From: Winogradskyella alexanderae
GTDB taxonomy: Bacteria; Bacteroidota; Bacteroidia; Flavobacteriales; Flavobacteriaceae
NCBI RefSeq assembly: GCF_020166335.1
Contig: NZ_JAIUJR010000002.1
Span: 310,001 to 374,000 of the forward strand
Direction: 5' to 3'
DNA: 64,000 bases
Shown here: positions 47,941 through 55,587 of the stretch, piece after piece
How positions within the stretch are numbered: position 1 is the first letter of the stretch
How the letters are laid out: the number at the start of each line of letters is the position of its first letter
Made by a program: the position numbers and the translations under genes
The notes under the pieces: model-generated
The model's database searches: none
What the model was told of the DNA's origin: nothing
Seen by the model: only the letters and a program-made list of their open reading frames with translations

Positions 47941-48303
47941 TTAAGAATTAGAGTGCAGTGCGACTCTATTTCCTTCAGAATCTATAAATACTCCCATGTA
48001 CCCATGTTCTTCTGAAATCTGAGTTTTTGGCTGATAGATTTTGCCACCTGCATCCTCCACTCTATCTAATTCATTCTGAACATCCTCGGACATAAAATAA
48101 ATCAATATTCCTTCTTGACTTGGTATATAACTATCTTGTTTTACCAATGTTCCTGTAGCACCGTAAGCACCATTATTATCAGGAAACCATCCCATTAAAA
48201 AGCCTCCAAAATCAACTTCTTTAATCTCTATGTTAAATACTGTTTCATAAAACAGTTTTGCCCTAGCCATATCATTAACCGGAATTTCAAACCAACCTAC
48301 CAT
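47941..48303 (-). CDS. VOC (glyoxalase/bleomycin-resistance) family protein
   Basis: Small cytosolic protein (120 aa) of the vicinal-oxygen-chelate fold. It opens with VGWFEIPVNDMARAKLFYETVF and shows the paired beta-alpha-beta-beta-beta units, with GILIYFMSEDVQNELDRVEDAGGKI and MGVFIDSEGNRVALHS in the second half. The metal ligands expected from the glyoxalase family are only partly visible, so catalytic activity is not assured. It sits 10 bases downstream of the SRPBCC gene and is probably co-transcribed. Confidence 0.9.
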   Translation of the reverse strand: MVGWFEIPVNDMARAKLFYETVFNIEIKEVDFGGFLMGWFPDNNGAYGATGTLVKQDSYIPSQEGILIYFMSEDVQNELDRVEDAGGKIYQPKTQISEEHGYMGVFIDSEGNRVALHSNS

Positions 48304-48313
48304 ATTATACTAT

Positions 48314-48841
48314 TTAAGATTCAAGAATTGTTTTAAGATCATTTAGTCCGTCTTCAAAGTCTGCACCAACGGTTTTATCCATATTAAAAAACAGGAAAAA
48401 AATATTGGATGGTGGTTTATTTACACCAGAGAAACCCCAAGTTACCTTTGTAGTATCACTATCTACAACGTCGACTGTGATAAAGGCATTTGATTGGGAT
48501 TTCCACGGTTTAAAGAAACGAAGTTGCGACTCCATGCACTCATTTTCTATAATACGAGTGATTTCCTGTTCACCTGTACCAACATCTTTATTGCCTTTCC
48601 AGCGTGATATAAATCCAACTTCACCATCGTTCCCTTCAAATTCTTGAGTCATATTCGGATCTTTCTTTTTCCATGGCGACCAATCATTATGCTTTTTAAT
48701 ATACTTAATGTAATTAAATACTTCTTCTAAAGGTTTATTAATCTGTATACTTCTACTAACATTGTAACTTTTCGGTGCTATTAGAGCGAGTAGTACTATT
48801 ATACCAATAATAGCAAGCACCACATATAATGCGATTGTCAT
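48314..48841 (-). CDS. SRPBCC (polyketide cyclase/START-like) family protein
   Basis: Protein of 175 aa with one N-terminal membrane helix (about 3-23, IALYVVLAIIGIIVLLALIA) and a SRPBCC-type ligand-binding domain (about 28-175). The family pattern includes SRSIQINKPLEEVFNYIKYIKKHNDWSPW, then the acidic central strands and ADFEDGLNDLKTIL at the end, forming the long C-terminal helix. Members bind hydrophobic ligands or act as activators; no specific role is known. It precedes the VOC gene by 10 bases, a common pairing. Confidence 0.9.
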   Translation of the reverse strand: MTIALYVVLAIIGIIVLLALIAPKSYNVSRSIQINKPLEEVFNYIKYIKKHNDWSPWKKKDPNMTQEFEGNDGEVGFISRWKGNKDVGTGEQEITRIIENECMESQLRFFKPWKSQSNAFITVDVVDSDTTKVTWGFSGVNKPPSNIFFLFFNMDKTVGADFEDGLNDLKTILES

Positions 48842-48884
48842 AATTAATAAGATTTAATAGTAAGTCCTTTAAAGTTACGAAATT

Positions 48885-49541
48885 TTAAGCTTCAGATTGA
48901 AAGCGCTCTACAATGGCGTCGTAGTTCTTTATTGTTTTTCTAATCCAATCAAAACGTTTTTCTATTCGCTCCTCCTCAGTTAGTTGCCAAGAAATATCTG
49001 AGTTTCTAAGTTTGGAGGTTACATGTTGTAAAATTATGGCCGCTGAAACAGAAATATTGAGACTCTCCGTAAAACCAAACATTGGGATTTTTAAGAAACA
49101 ATCTGCTTCATCTAACACCTTTTGCGAGAGCCCTTCGGTCTCACGCCCAAAGAAAAAACACGATTTTTTTGATATGTCGAAATCTATGAGATCACAATCT
49201 TCTGTATGTGGTGTAGTTGCTACAATTTGGTAGCCCTTAGTTTTTAAATCTAAAATGCATTGATTCACAGTATTATAGCGGTTTAAATCCACCCATTTTT
49301 GGGCTCCCATTGCTATTTCTCTATCAATGCGTTTGGTATTAATTTCTTCAATAATATTAACTTCTTGAATACCAAATACATCACAAGAACGTATAACTGC
49401 ACTGGTATTGTGCAATTGATATACATCTTCTGTTGCTACCGTAAAGTATTTGGTGCGTTGTGCCAAAACCTGAGCAAACCGGTTACGTCTATGCTCCGTG
49501 AGATACGATTCTAAGTATTCGAGAAGTTTTAAATTGGCCAT
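48885..49541 (-). CDS. trmH: TrmH/SpoU-family RNA methyltransferase
   Basis: SPOUT-class methyltransferase (218 aa), probably the 2'-O-methyltransferase of G18 in tRNA. It begins with LLEYLESYLTEHRRNRFAQVLAQRTKYFTVATEDVY and has the conserved N-SA-IR-CD-FG sequence (NTSAVIRSCDVFGIQEVNI), FFGRETEGLSQKVLD and the knot motif IPMFGFTESLNISVSAAI. SAM binding lies in the C-terminal knot. The start codon is only 4 bases after a -7 box, so the mRNA would be leaderless. It is divergent from a sirtuin across 25 bases. Confidence 0.93.
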   Translation of the reverse strand: MANLKLLEYLESYLTEHRRNRFAQVLAQRTKYFTVATEDVYQLHNTSAVIRSCDVFGIQEVNIIEEINTKRIDREIAMGAQKWVDLNRYNTVNQCILDLKTKGYQIVATTPHTEDCDLIDFDISKKSCFFFGRETEGLSQKVLDEADCFLKIPMFGFTESLNISVSAAIILQHVTSKLRNSDISWQLTEEERIEKRFDWIRKTIKNYDAIVERFQSEA

Positions 49542-49545
49542 AAAC

Positions 49546-49562
49546 CAAAAATAGTATTTTTA
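49546..49562. promoter_or_regulatory. Palindromic bidirectional promoter of trmH and the sirtuin
   Basis: AAAAATAGTATTTTT (49547-49561) is a perfect palindrome around one central G. It contains TATTTTTG on the minus strand (49553-49546) for trmH and TATTTTTA on the plus strand (49555-49562) for the sirtuin. For the plus strand a TTG at 49534-49536 stands 18 bases upstream. Both start codons lie 4 bases past their -7 box, so both transcripts should be leaderless. Confidence 0.6.
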
Positions 49563-49566
49563 TAGT

Positions 49567-50244
49567 ATGAAACACATTGTTGTACTAACGGGAGCAGGTA
49601 TGAGTGCCGAAAGTGGTGTAAAAACATTCAGGGATCACGATGGTCTCTGGGAAGGTCATGATGTAATGAAAGTTGCCTCTCCATATGGATTTAGTTCGAA
49701 TCCAGAATTAGTTTTGGAATTCTATAACCAAAGGCGACGCCAACTCAAAACGGTACAACCCAATGAGGCACATAAGGCCATAGCGCAACTTGAATCTAAA
49801 TATCGAGTTACCGTAGTAACTCAAAATGTAGATGATTTACACGAAAGAGCCGGAAGCACCAATATTGTGCATTTACATGGTGAGTTGTTTAAAATTCGAA
49901 GTACAGGAAATCCAAACGATATAAGATATTGGACGGAAGATCTCAATCTTGGTGATACTTGTGAGCAAGGTTATCAACTGAGACCTCACGTCGTGTGGTT
50001 TGGAGAGGATGTTCCAATGATTGAGAAAGCCGTTGAAATTTGTCTTACAGCAGATATACTCTTAATAATTGGCACCAGTATGCAAGTTTATCCTGCAGCG
50101 AGTTTAATGCATTATGTAGACGGCAGAACACCTATATATTATATTGACCCTAGACCAGCTTCAGTAAACCACCCAAATATTACTGTAATTGCCAAAACCG
50201 CAACTGAGGGAATGAAGGACTTTATAAAACTACTTTCAAATTAA
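49567..50244 (+). CDS. cobB: SIR2-family NAD-dependent protein deacylase, class III type
   Basis: Sirtuin (225 aa) that removes acyl groups from lysines using NAD. The Rossmann-fold signature is clear: LTGAGMSAESGVKTFRD, TQNVDDLHERAG and the catalytic HLHGEL (His104). Tyr53 and Arg56 (EFYNQRRRQL) match the Tyr/Arg pair of SIRT5 and E. coli CobB that favours succinyl- and malonyl-lysine. The zinc module with its four cysteines is shortened and has only one cysteine (GDTCEQG), so zinc is probably not bound. RPHVVWFGEDVP follows. The stop codon overlaps that of the convergent XRE gene in a shared TTAA. Confidence 0.92.
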   Translation: MKHIVVLTGAGMSAESGVKTFRDHDGLWEGHDVMKVASPYGFSSNPELVLEFYNQRRRQLKTVQPNEAHKAIAQLESKYRVTVVTQNVDDLHERAGSTNIVHLHGELFKIRSTGNPNDIRYWTEDLNLGDTCEQGYQLRPHVVWFGEDVPMIEKAVEICLTADILLIIGTSMQVYPAASLMHYVDGRTPIYYIDPRPASVNHPNITVIAKTATEGMKDFIKLLSN

Positions 50245-50441
50245 TCCTGGTCGGTTAACCTAAAAAAGTCATTAACGGGTTTATTGAAAATTGCTGAAAG
50301 TTTTAAGGCCAAAACCGTTGACGGCACATATCTATTAGCCTCAATAGAATTTATGGTTTGTCTTGATACGCCAATCTTTTTTGCAAGTTCGTCTTGTGTA
50401 ATACCTAATATCGCACGTTCAACTTTTATGGTATTTTGCAT
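50241..50441 (-). CDS. XRE-family helix-turn-helix regulator
   Basis: Small DNA-binding protein (66 aa) made of a single HTH_3 domain (about 5-62). The recognition region is GITQDELAKKIGVSRQTINS and the C-terminus is short (FNKPVNDFFRLTDQD). This Cro/CI-like subtype commonly sits beside a gene for a small membrane protein. Here the start codon overlaps the stop of that gene by one base (TAATG), so it is coupled. Three phased sites upstream of the operon are likely its operator, giving autorepression. It converges on the sirtuin with a four-base overlap. Confidence 0.92.
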   Translation of the reverse strand: MQNTIKVERAILGITQDELAKKIGVSRQTINSIEANRYVPSTVLALKLSAIFNKPVNDFFRLTDQD

Positions 50442-50890
50442 TATCTGTAGCGCTTTAAAGTATGATAAAACAACAATTGAATCATTAACATAAAAAGAAG
50501 GACCTGAAAATCGCCCAAATCTTTGTAAGATTCCCCACCTGAATGAACAACATTAGACACACCATACTCAACATAAGGCATTACTAACGCATAGATTACA
50601 CCTATAATAAAGGCAATAGCATAAGACTGTGATCGTAATCCGATAGTCATCTCATCTTCAATCTTGTCTTTAGATAAAGACATTAGTAAAAGACCTACCA
50701 ACAACGTTTTTTGCAATAAGAGTTTTAACCATTGGGTATCACCTTCCAAGGCAAAAGCTCTTAGCATCATCGTAATAATAGAGATAGCAACTACCATTAC
50801 ACCAATTATCATGAACTGATTTGGCAGCCTTAAACTGGCTATTTTGTTTAATCGTTTCCTTTCGTATTCAACAAATTTTTCTGTACCCAT
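50441..50890 (-). CDS. Multi-pass membrane protein coupled to the XRE regulator
   Basis: Small integral membrane protein (149 aa) with about four predicted helices: about 28-48 (FMIIGVMVVAISIITMML), 56-75, 90-110 and 127-145 (the last near FQVLLFMLMIQLLFYHTL). The N-terminus is basic (YERKRLNKIASLRL). No named family is recognised with confidence. The reading frame is open 17 codons further upstream, but those codons overlap the promoter and operator repeats, so the ATG at 50890 is chosen. It is first in the operon with the XRE gene and may act as a sensor or its regulated target. Confidence 0.8.
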   Translation of the reverse strand: MGTEKFVEYERKRLNKIASLRLPNQFMIIGVMVVAISIITMMLRAFALEGDTQWLKLLLQKTLLVGLLLMSLSKDKIEDEMTIGLRSQSYAIAFIIGVIYALVMPYVEYGVSNVVHSGGESYKDLGDFQVLLFMLMIQLLFYHTLKRYR

Positions 50891-50895
50891 AATTA

Positions 50896-50958
50896 ACAAA
50901 TATATTTTACATTTAGTAAATTTATTTTTACAATATGACAAATATACTTTACATTTAG
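50896..50958. promoter_or_regulatory. Three 21-bp-phased operator sites for the XRE/membrane-protein operon
   Basis: A 21-base unit at 50896-50916 recurs at 50938-50958 with one mismatch. A weaker middle copy (50917-50937) has TTTTACA at the same register, so TTTTACA, TTTTACA and CTTTACA start at 50905, 50926 and 50947, exactly 21 bases apart. Inside the first, TTTAC-ATTTA-GTAAA is an inverted repeat. The copies span the promoter and the leader, as expected for an autorepressor. Confidence 0.65.
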
Positions 50959-50969
50959 ATAGTTTCCAA
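50939..50969 (-). promoter_or_regulatory. Promoter of the XRE/membrane-protein operon
   Basis: On the minus strand TTG (50969-50967) and TATATTTG (50946-50939) are 20 bases apart. The start point near 50932 leaves a leader of about 42 bases that holds one operator copy. The -7 box is within the other copy, so bound repressor would block it. Confidence 0.65.
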
Positions 50970-51004
50970 ATTTTATCATACAGTTAGATAATCACTAATA
51001 CAAA

Positions 51005-51712
51005 CTATTGTATAGAGTCTTTGGATTTATAGGCATTCACATATTTCAATGCCCTCTTATTATCCGAATTGCGTTTATATGCCTCTTTGTAATTTATATA
51101 TGCATTGAGGCTGTCACCACTTTTAAGGTAAGCATCTGCTAAACTATCGTAAACATTAGCGCTTGTAGGATGTAATGCCAAATTTAACTTAAAAATTTCA
51201 ATGGCCTTGTCATACTCCTTTTCTCTCATTTGCGTATAACCTTTTCTGTTGAAATCCCACTCTCGTATGTATGAACTCGTTGAGTCTTTTTCCTTAATCT
51301 TTAAAAACCCTGCAAGAGCTTCTTCATAATTACCCTCCTTTAAATGCGTACTTGGTGTCTTATAAGAATCAGGCACTTTTAAATAATCATACGAAACTGA
51401 GTCTGGATTTTCTTCTGAAACAATCGAAAGATAGCGCTCAGCAGTTCCTGGCTTCTTAACAAAACGAAGCTTTTTATACATGTCTGCAACAAATATTTCA
51501 TTACTATCCGTGACCACAGGTTGAAAGACACCTTCCTTCCAATTTAGCATTAACTTGTCATCCTTATAGTACACCAAGATGAGTTCGTCTTCATTGTATT
51601 GGTATTTCCCTGCTGTTTCCTTCTTAAATTCATCACTAAACTCAATAGTCCCGGAACAGCCTAACGTCAAAAGGACTAAAACCAGAACATAAAAATTTAT
51701 CTTGAATTTCAT
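51005..51712 (-). CDS. TPR-containing lipoprotein
   Basis: Predicted lipoprotein (235 aa), lipobox VLLTLGC with Cys19. The first half is a small beta domain (about 25-115; GKYQYNEDELILVYYKDDKLMLNW) that resembles the C-terminal domains of some beta-lactamase-like proteins. The second half has two or three TPR pairs (about 125-230; EYDKAIEIFKLNLALHPTSANVYDSLADAYLKSG). It probably serves as a scaffold at the envelope. It lies downstream of the cyclophilin-FKBP gene but after its terminator, so it is likely transcribed separately. Confidence 0.85.
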   Translation of the reverse strand: MKFKINFYVLVLVLLTLGCSGTIEFSDEFKKETAGKYQYNEDELILVYYKDDKLMLNWKEGVFQPVVTDSNEIFVADMYKKLRFVKKPGTAERYLSIVSEENPDSVSYDYLKVPDSYKTPSTHLKEGNYEEALAGFLKIKEKDSTSSYIREWDFNRKGYTQMREKEYDKAIEIFKLNLALHPTSANVYDSLADAYLKSGDSLNAYINYKEAYKRNSDNKRALKYVNAYKSKDSIQ

Positions 51713-51736
51713 TTGATTGTTGATTTGATTGGTTAA

Positions 51737-51764
51737 AATAAAAAAGTCTCACTAAAAGTGAGAC
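51737..51764 (-). terminator. Terminator of the cyclophilin-FKBP gene
   Basis: GTCTCACT (51746-51753) pairs perfectly with AGTGAGAC (51757-51764) around 3 bases. On the minus strand a T-rich tract follows. It is about 30 bases after the stop codon at 51796. Confidence 0.85.
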
Positions 51765-51795
51765 GATTTCAAATTAAAATTGTTACGGTTGCCGT

Positions 51796-52728
51796 TTATT
51801 TAACTCCCATTAACTCTACATCAAAAACCAGAGTAGCGTTAGGAGGAATAACACCACCTGCTCCTGCAGCACCGTAAGCAAGATCACTAGGAATTACCAA
51901 TCGTGCTTTGTCTCCAACACTCAATAGACAAATGCCTTCGTCCCACCCAGGAATAACCTGACCAACTCCAACTTGAAAATCTAACGGTTGGTTTCTTTTA
52001 TAAGATGAATCGAAAACAGTTCCATCAGCTAACTGACCTTTATAGTGAACAGAAACCATATTACCTTTCTCAGCCTTTTTACCATCTCCTTTTTGAATTA
52101 CTTTATAGCGTAAACCGGATTCTGTTTCATCAAATCCAGCAGCTAACTTGTCCAGCTCAGCTTTTACTGCTTCACGTTCTGCTGCTACACGCTTTTCCCG
52201 TTCACCTTCAAAAGTTCTAAATGCTTCGATGGCATTGAATTTTTCCGCCGCATCTCCAACTCTTAGGATTTCCACTTTATCCATAATATCACCTTGAGCA
52301 ACAGCATCAACAATATCTTGGCCATCAACTACATTACCAAAAACTGTATGTTTACCGTCTAACCATGGTGTTTCGACATGTGTAATAAAAAATTGACTAC
52401 CGTTGGTGCCAGGGCCAGCGTTGGCCATAGATAATTTACCAGGTGCATCGTGCTTTAAATCTGGATGAATTTCATCGTCAAATTTGTAACCTGGATTTCC
52501 AGTTCCTGTTCCTAATGGACAACCACCTTGAATCATAAAGTCAGGAATTACCCTATGAAACTTAAGGCCGTCGTAATAAGGTGTTCCTTGTGGTTTGGCA
52601 GAATTCTCTAAATTACCCTCAGCCAAGGCCACGAAGTTACCTACCGTACCAGGTGTTTTTTCAAATTCTAGATTTACTAGTATTTCTCCTTTTGTTGTTG
52701 TGAATTTTGCGTATAATCCGTCTTGCAT
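51796..52728 (-). CDS. Dual-family peptidyl-prolyl isomerase: cyclophilin fused to FKBP
   Basis: Protein of 310 aa with two different isomerase domains in one chain. The N-terminal cyclophilin (about 5-165) has [32 protein letters not shown] and VFGNVVDG. A charged helical linker follows (about 170-207). The C-terminal FKBP domain (about 210-310) has [27 protein letters not shown] and [13 protein letters not shown]. Both active-site sets look intact, so both cyclosporin- and FK506-type activities are possible. Cyclophilin-first fusions have been described in Flavobacterium and relatives. There is no signal peptide, so it acts in the cytosol on nascent or ribosome-associated proteins. It has its own terminator. 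Confidence 0.95.
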   Translation of the reverse strand: MQDGLYAKFTTTKGEILVNLEFEKTPGTVGNFVALAEGNLENSAKPQGTPYYDGLKFHRVIPDFMIQGGCPLGTGTGNPGYKFDDEIHPDLKHDAPGKLSMANAGPGTNGSQFFITHVETPWLDGKHTVFGNVVDGQDIVDAVAQGDIMDKVEILRVGDAAEKFNAIEAFRTFEGEREKRVAAEREAVKAELDKLAAGFDETESGLRYKVIQKGDGKKAEKGNMVSVHYKGQLADGTVFDSSYKRNQPLDFQVGVGQVIPGWDEGICLLSVGDKARLVIPSDLAYGAAGAGGVIPPNATLVFDVELMGVK

Positions 52729-52752
52729 TGTATTGTCATTTATTTAAGGTTG

Positions 52753-52760
52753 CAAAGATA
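52753..52760 (-). promoter_or_regulatory. -7 element of the cyclophilin-FKBP gene
   Basis: On the minus strand TATCTTTG, a full consensus match, 24 bases before the start codon at 52728. No TTG at the standard spacing. Confidence 0.5.
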
Positions 52761-52797
52761 GTCAATGATTTATGATTTACGAATTCTGGTGGATTAT

Positions 52798-52827
52798 TTG
52801 AGAAGTCCTATATTAAGGTTAGTTTTG
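52798..52827 (+). promoter_or_regulatory. Promoter of the conserved hypothetical gene at 52842
   Basis: TTG at 52798-52800, a 19-base spacer, then TAGTTTTG at 52820-52827. The leader would be about 10 bases. Confidence 0.7.
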
Positions 52828-52841
52828 CCAAAATTTGTGTT

Positions 52842-53297
52842 ATGGGATTTTCATTTTCTAAACTAAAGGCGGCATTTGGCGGTGAATCTAAACCTAATAA
52901 ACCTGTTGATACTACAGAAAAAATAATAGCTGAAGTTGAAAATACACCCTTTGGTCTAAGCGAATCTAATGTTCTATTTGCCGGTCTGAATGAACTTGGT
53001 GGCTATTACTTTTTTCAGACGGTAGTTGTAGGCAACTTTAAGTTCAAAACTTTTGATGGTGCCAAATTAATAATGAAGTCTAATGATTTTGAGATAGAAT
53101 TGGATTCTGATACAGTTGAATTGGAATCTGAACCAACACAAGTATCCAAGCGTTTTATTACGAAAATTGATTTTCAGATTGAAGAATCTGACATTAATAA
53201 ACCGCAGAGTAAACGGATTACTCAAATTATATTAAAAACTAATAAAGGGGATATTAGTTTTACCAAATATGTTGGACAAACTGAGGAAGAAGAATAA
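52842..53297 (+). CDS. Conserved hypothetical protein
   Basis: Cytosolic protein (151 aa) without signal or membrane segment. After a basic, flexible start (FSFSKLKAAFGGESKPNK) comes a beta-rich domain (about 40-145; GGYYFFQTVVVGNFKFKTFDGAKLIM) ending in acidic residues. I do not recognise a named family. It has a well-formed promoter and abuts the recQ stop with no gap (convergent), so it is a single-gene unit. Confidence 0.75.
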   Translation: MGFSFSKLKAAFGGESKPNKPVDTTEKIIAEVENTPFGLSESNVLFAGLNELGGYYFFQTVVVGNFKFKTFDGAKLIMKSNDFEIELDSDTVELESEPTQVSKRFITKIDFQIEESDINKPQSKRITQIILKTNKGDISFTKYVGQTEEEE

Positions 53298-55499
53298 TTA
53301 GTTGGCTACTTCACTAATAAATTTAATACGATAGAGTCTTAATTCTTCATCTTCATAATCACCTTCAAATTCCTCGACAGCATCTGAGATTTTATCACTT
53401 TCGGACTCCATAAAATACTCATGGATTTCTTCTTGTTGGTCTTCGTCCAAAATTTCGTCAATCCAATAGCTGATGTTAAGTTTGGTACCCGAATACACTA
53501 TTGACTCCATTTCCTTTATAAAATCTGGCATTTCCATGCCCTTAGCCGAGGCAATATCATCTAATGGTAATTTGCGATCTACATTCTGAATAATATAAAG
53601 CTTCAATGCAGAATTAGAACCTGTTGACTTCACAACCATATCATCTGGCCTTACAATGTCATTCTCTTCAACATAATCTGCAATCAAAGCCACGAAGTCT
53701 TTGCCATATTTTTTGGCCTTACCTTCACCAACGCCATGCACATTGCCCAATTCTTCCAAGGTAATTGGATATTTCAATGCCATATCCTCTAAGGAAGGAT
53801 CCTGAAAAATTACAAAAGGCGGTACACCAAGTCGTTTGGCATTGCGTTTACGTAAATCCTTGAGCATGGTCATTAACTTTTCGTCAGCAGAAGCACCTGA
53901 GCTTTTAGCATTTGTTATTATACCAGCATCTGATTCCTCATCATAAACATGATCTTCGGCCATCATAAATGAGTTTGGATTATTAATAAAATCCTTACCC
54001 ATTTTAGTAAGTCTTAGCACACCATAAGTCTCGATATCTTTTTTTAAGAGTCCAGCAACTAAAACTTGTCTGATTAGTGCCATCCAAAAACGTTGCTCCT
54101 TGTTCTTTCCAATTCCAAAAAATGGCAATGTATCTGTTTTATGGGACGATATAAGCGCATTTGATTTACCAATAATTACCTGTACTAAATCTTTTGATTT
54201 ATACTTTTCATTTGTGTTTTTTACGGTCTCTAACAGGGTTTTTACTTCATCTTTAGCTTCGACCTGCTTTTTAGGGTTACGGACATTGTCATCCATATCA
54301 CCACCCTCACCTGTTTCGTTATCAAACGCTTCACCAAAATAATGCAAAATGAATTTTCGACGCGATATCGATGTTTCCGCAAAGGCAACAACCTCTTGCA
54401 ACAATGCATGACCAATTTCCTGCTCTGCAACTGGCTTACCTGACATAAACTTTTCGAGCTTTTCTATATCCTTATAGGCGTAAAAGGCCAAACAATGCCC
54501 TTCGCCTCCATCACGTCCTGCTCTACCTGTTTCTTGGTAATAACTTTCTATACTTTTTGGAATATCATGGTGAATTACAAAACGAACGTCTGGTTTATCA
54601 ATACCCATTCCAAAGGCTATGGTAGCCACAACAACATCACAATCTTCCATCAGGAACATGTCCTGGTGTTTTACACGTGTTTTGGCATCCAAACCTGCAT
54701 GGTATGGAACAGCTTTAATTCCATTAACCTGTAATACTTGAGCTAATTCTTCAACACGTTTTCTACTAAGACAGTAAACAATACCAGATTTACCTTCGTT
54801 CTGTTTAATAAATCGAATAATATCAGCGTCTACATTTTTTGTTTTTGGTCTTACTTCATAGAACAAATTTGGTCTATTAAAAGACGCTTTAAATGTAACA
54901 GCATCAGTCATTCCCAAGCTCTTCAAAATATCTTCTTGCACCTTTGGTGTTGCTGTTGCAGTTAATCCTATAATAGGAATATCGTCACCAATACGTTTTA
55001 AGATATGTCTTAAGTTACGGTATTCTGGTCTAAAATCATGTCCCCATTCGCTTATACAATGGGCTTCATCTACAGCCATAAAAGAAATCTGCACGGACCT
55101 CAGAAAATCAACGTATTCCTCTTTGGTAAGAGATTCTGGTGCAACATATAAAAGCTTTGTAATGCCATTGAGAATATCATCTTTAACACGTTTGATTTCC
55201 GTTTTATTTAGAGAAGAATTCAACACATGAGCTACACCATCATTATCCGAAACAGCTCTTATCGCATCCACCTGATTTTTCATTAAGGCAATTAATGGTG
55301 AAACCACAATAGCAGTCCCTTCCTTTATCAATGCAGGCAATTGATAGCAGAGTGATTTACCTCCACCTGTTGGCATAATTACAAAGGTATTATTACCTTC
55401 TATTACATTTTTTATAACTTCTTCTTGAAGACCCTTAAACCCAGAAAAACCAAAGTATTTTTTTAATGCGGAGTGTAAGTCAATTTCTGCAATACTCAT
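53298..55499 (-). CDS. recQ: ATP-dependent DNA helicase RecQ
   Basis: RecQ-family 3'-to-5' helicase (733 aa), which unwinds joint molecules in recombination and fork repair. Walker [46 protein letters not shown] and [16 protein letters not shown] are intact. The RQC domain follows, but the zinc site is missing: the segment around [14 protein letters not shown] and the next 40 residues has none of the four cysteines found in E. coli RecQ. An HRDC domain is present (about 555-635; [22 protein letters not shown]) and a winged-helix C-terminus follows. The length exceeds the E. coli protein by about 120 residues. It converges with zero gap on the gene at 52842. Confidence 0.95.
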   Translation of the reverse strand: MSIAEIDLHSALKKYFGFSGFKGLQEEVIKNVIEGNNTFVIMPTGGGKSLCYQLPALIKEGTAIVVSPLIALMKNQVDAIRAVSDNDGVAHVLNSSLNKTEIKRVKDDILNGITKLLYVAPESLTKEEYVDFLRSVQISFMAVDEAHCISEWGHDFRPEYRNLRHILKRIGDDIPIIGLTATATPKVQEDILKSLGMTDAVTFKASFNRPNLFYEVRPKTKNVDADIIRFIKQNEGKSGIVYCLSRKRVEELAQVLQVNGIKAVPYHAGLDAKTRVKHQDMFLMEDCDVVVATIAFGMGIDKPDVRFVIHHDIPKSIESYYQETGRAGRDGGEGHCLAFYAYKDIEKLEKFMSGKPVAEQEIGHALLQEVVAFAETSISRRKFILHYFGEAFDNETGEGGDMDDNVRNPKKQVEAKDEVKTLLETVKNTNEKYKSKDLVQVIIGKSNALISSHKTDTLPFFGIGKNKEQRFWMALIRQVLVAGLLKKDIETYGVLRLTKMGKDFINNPNSFMMAEDHVYDEESDAGIITNAKSSGASADEKLMTMLKDLRKRNAKRLGVPPFVIFQDPSLEDMALKYPITLEELGNVHGVGEGKAKKYGKDFVALIADYVEENDIVRPDDMVVKSTGSNSALKLYIIQNVDRKLPLDDIASAKGMEMPDFIKEMESIVYSGTKLNISYWIDEILDEDQQEEIHEYFMESESDKISDAVEEFEGDYEDEELRLYRIKFISEVAN

Positions 55500-55521
55500 T
55501 AATCCCTATTAGTATTTTATC

Positions 55522-55565
55522 TATTTTTGCAATATGTTTAAAGATAACACAATTCTTTAAAACAT
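55522..55565 (+). promoter_or_regulatory. -7 element and leader hairpin of kdsD
   Basis: TATTTTTG (55522-55529) fits the -7 consensus. The leader then holds a 10-pair hairpin with a one-base bulge (arms 55534-55543 and 55555-55565) ahead of the TTG start at 55588. The hairpin may affect initiation. Confidence 0.45.
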
Positions 55566-55587
55566 AAAAAAGCAATATTAATTAGTT

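Noticed and set aside
50891..50941. 17-codon upstream extension of the membrane protein gene
   Set aside because: The extension lies on the operator repeats and promoter; the sequence before MGTEKF has no conserved features.
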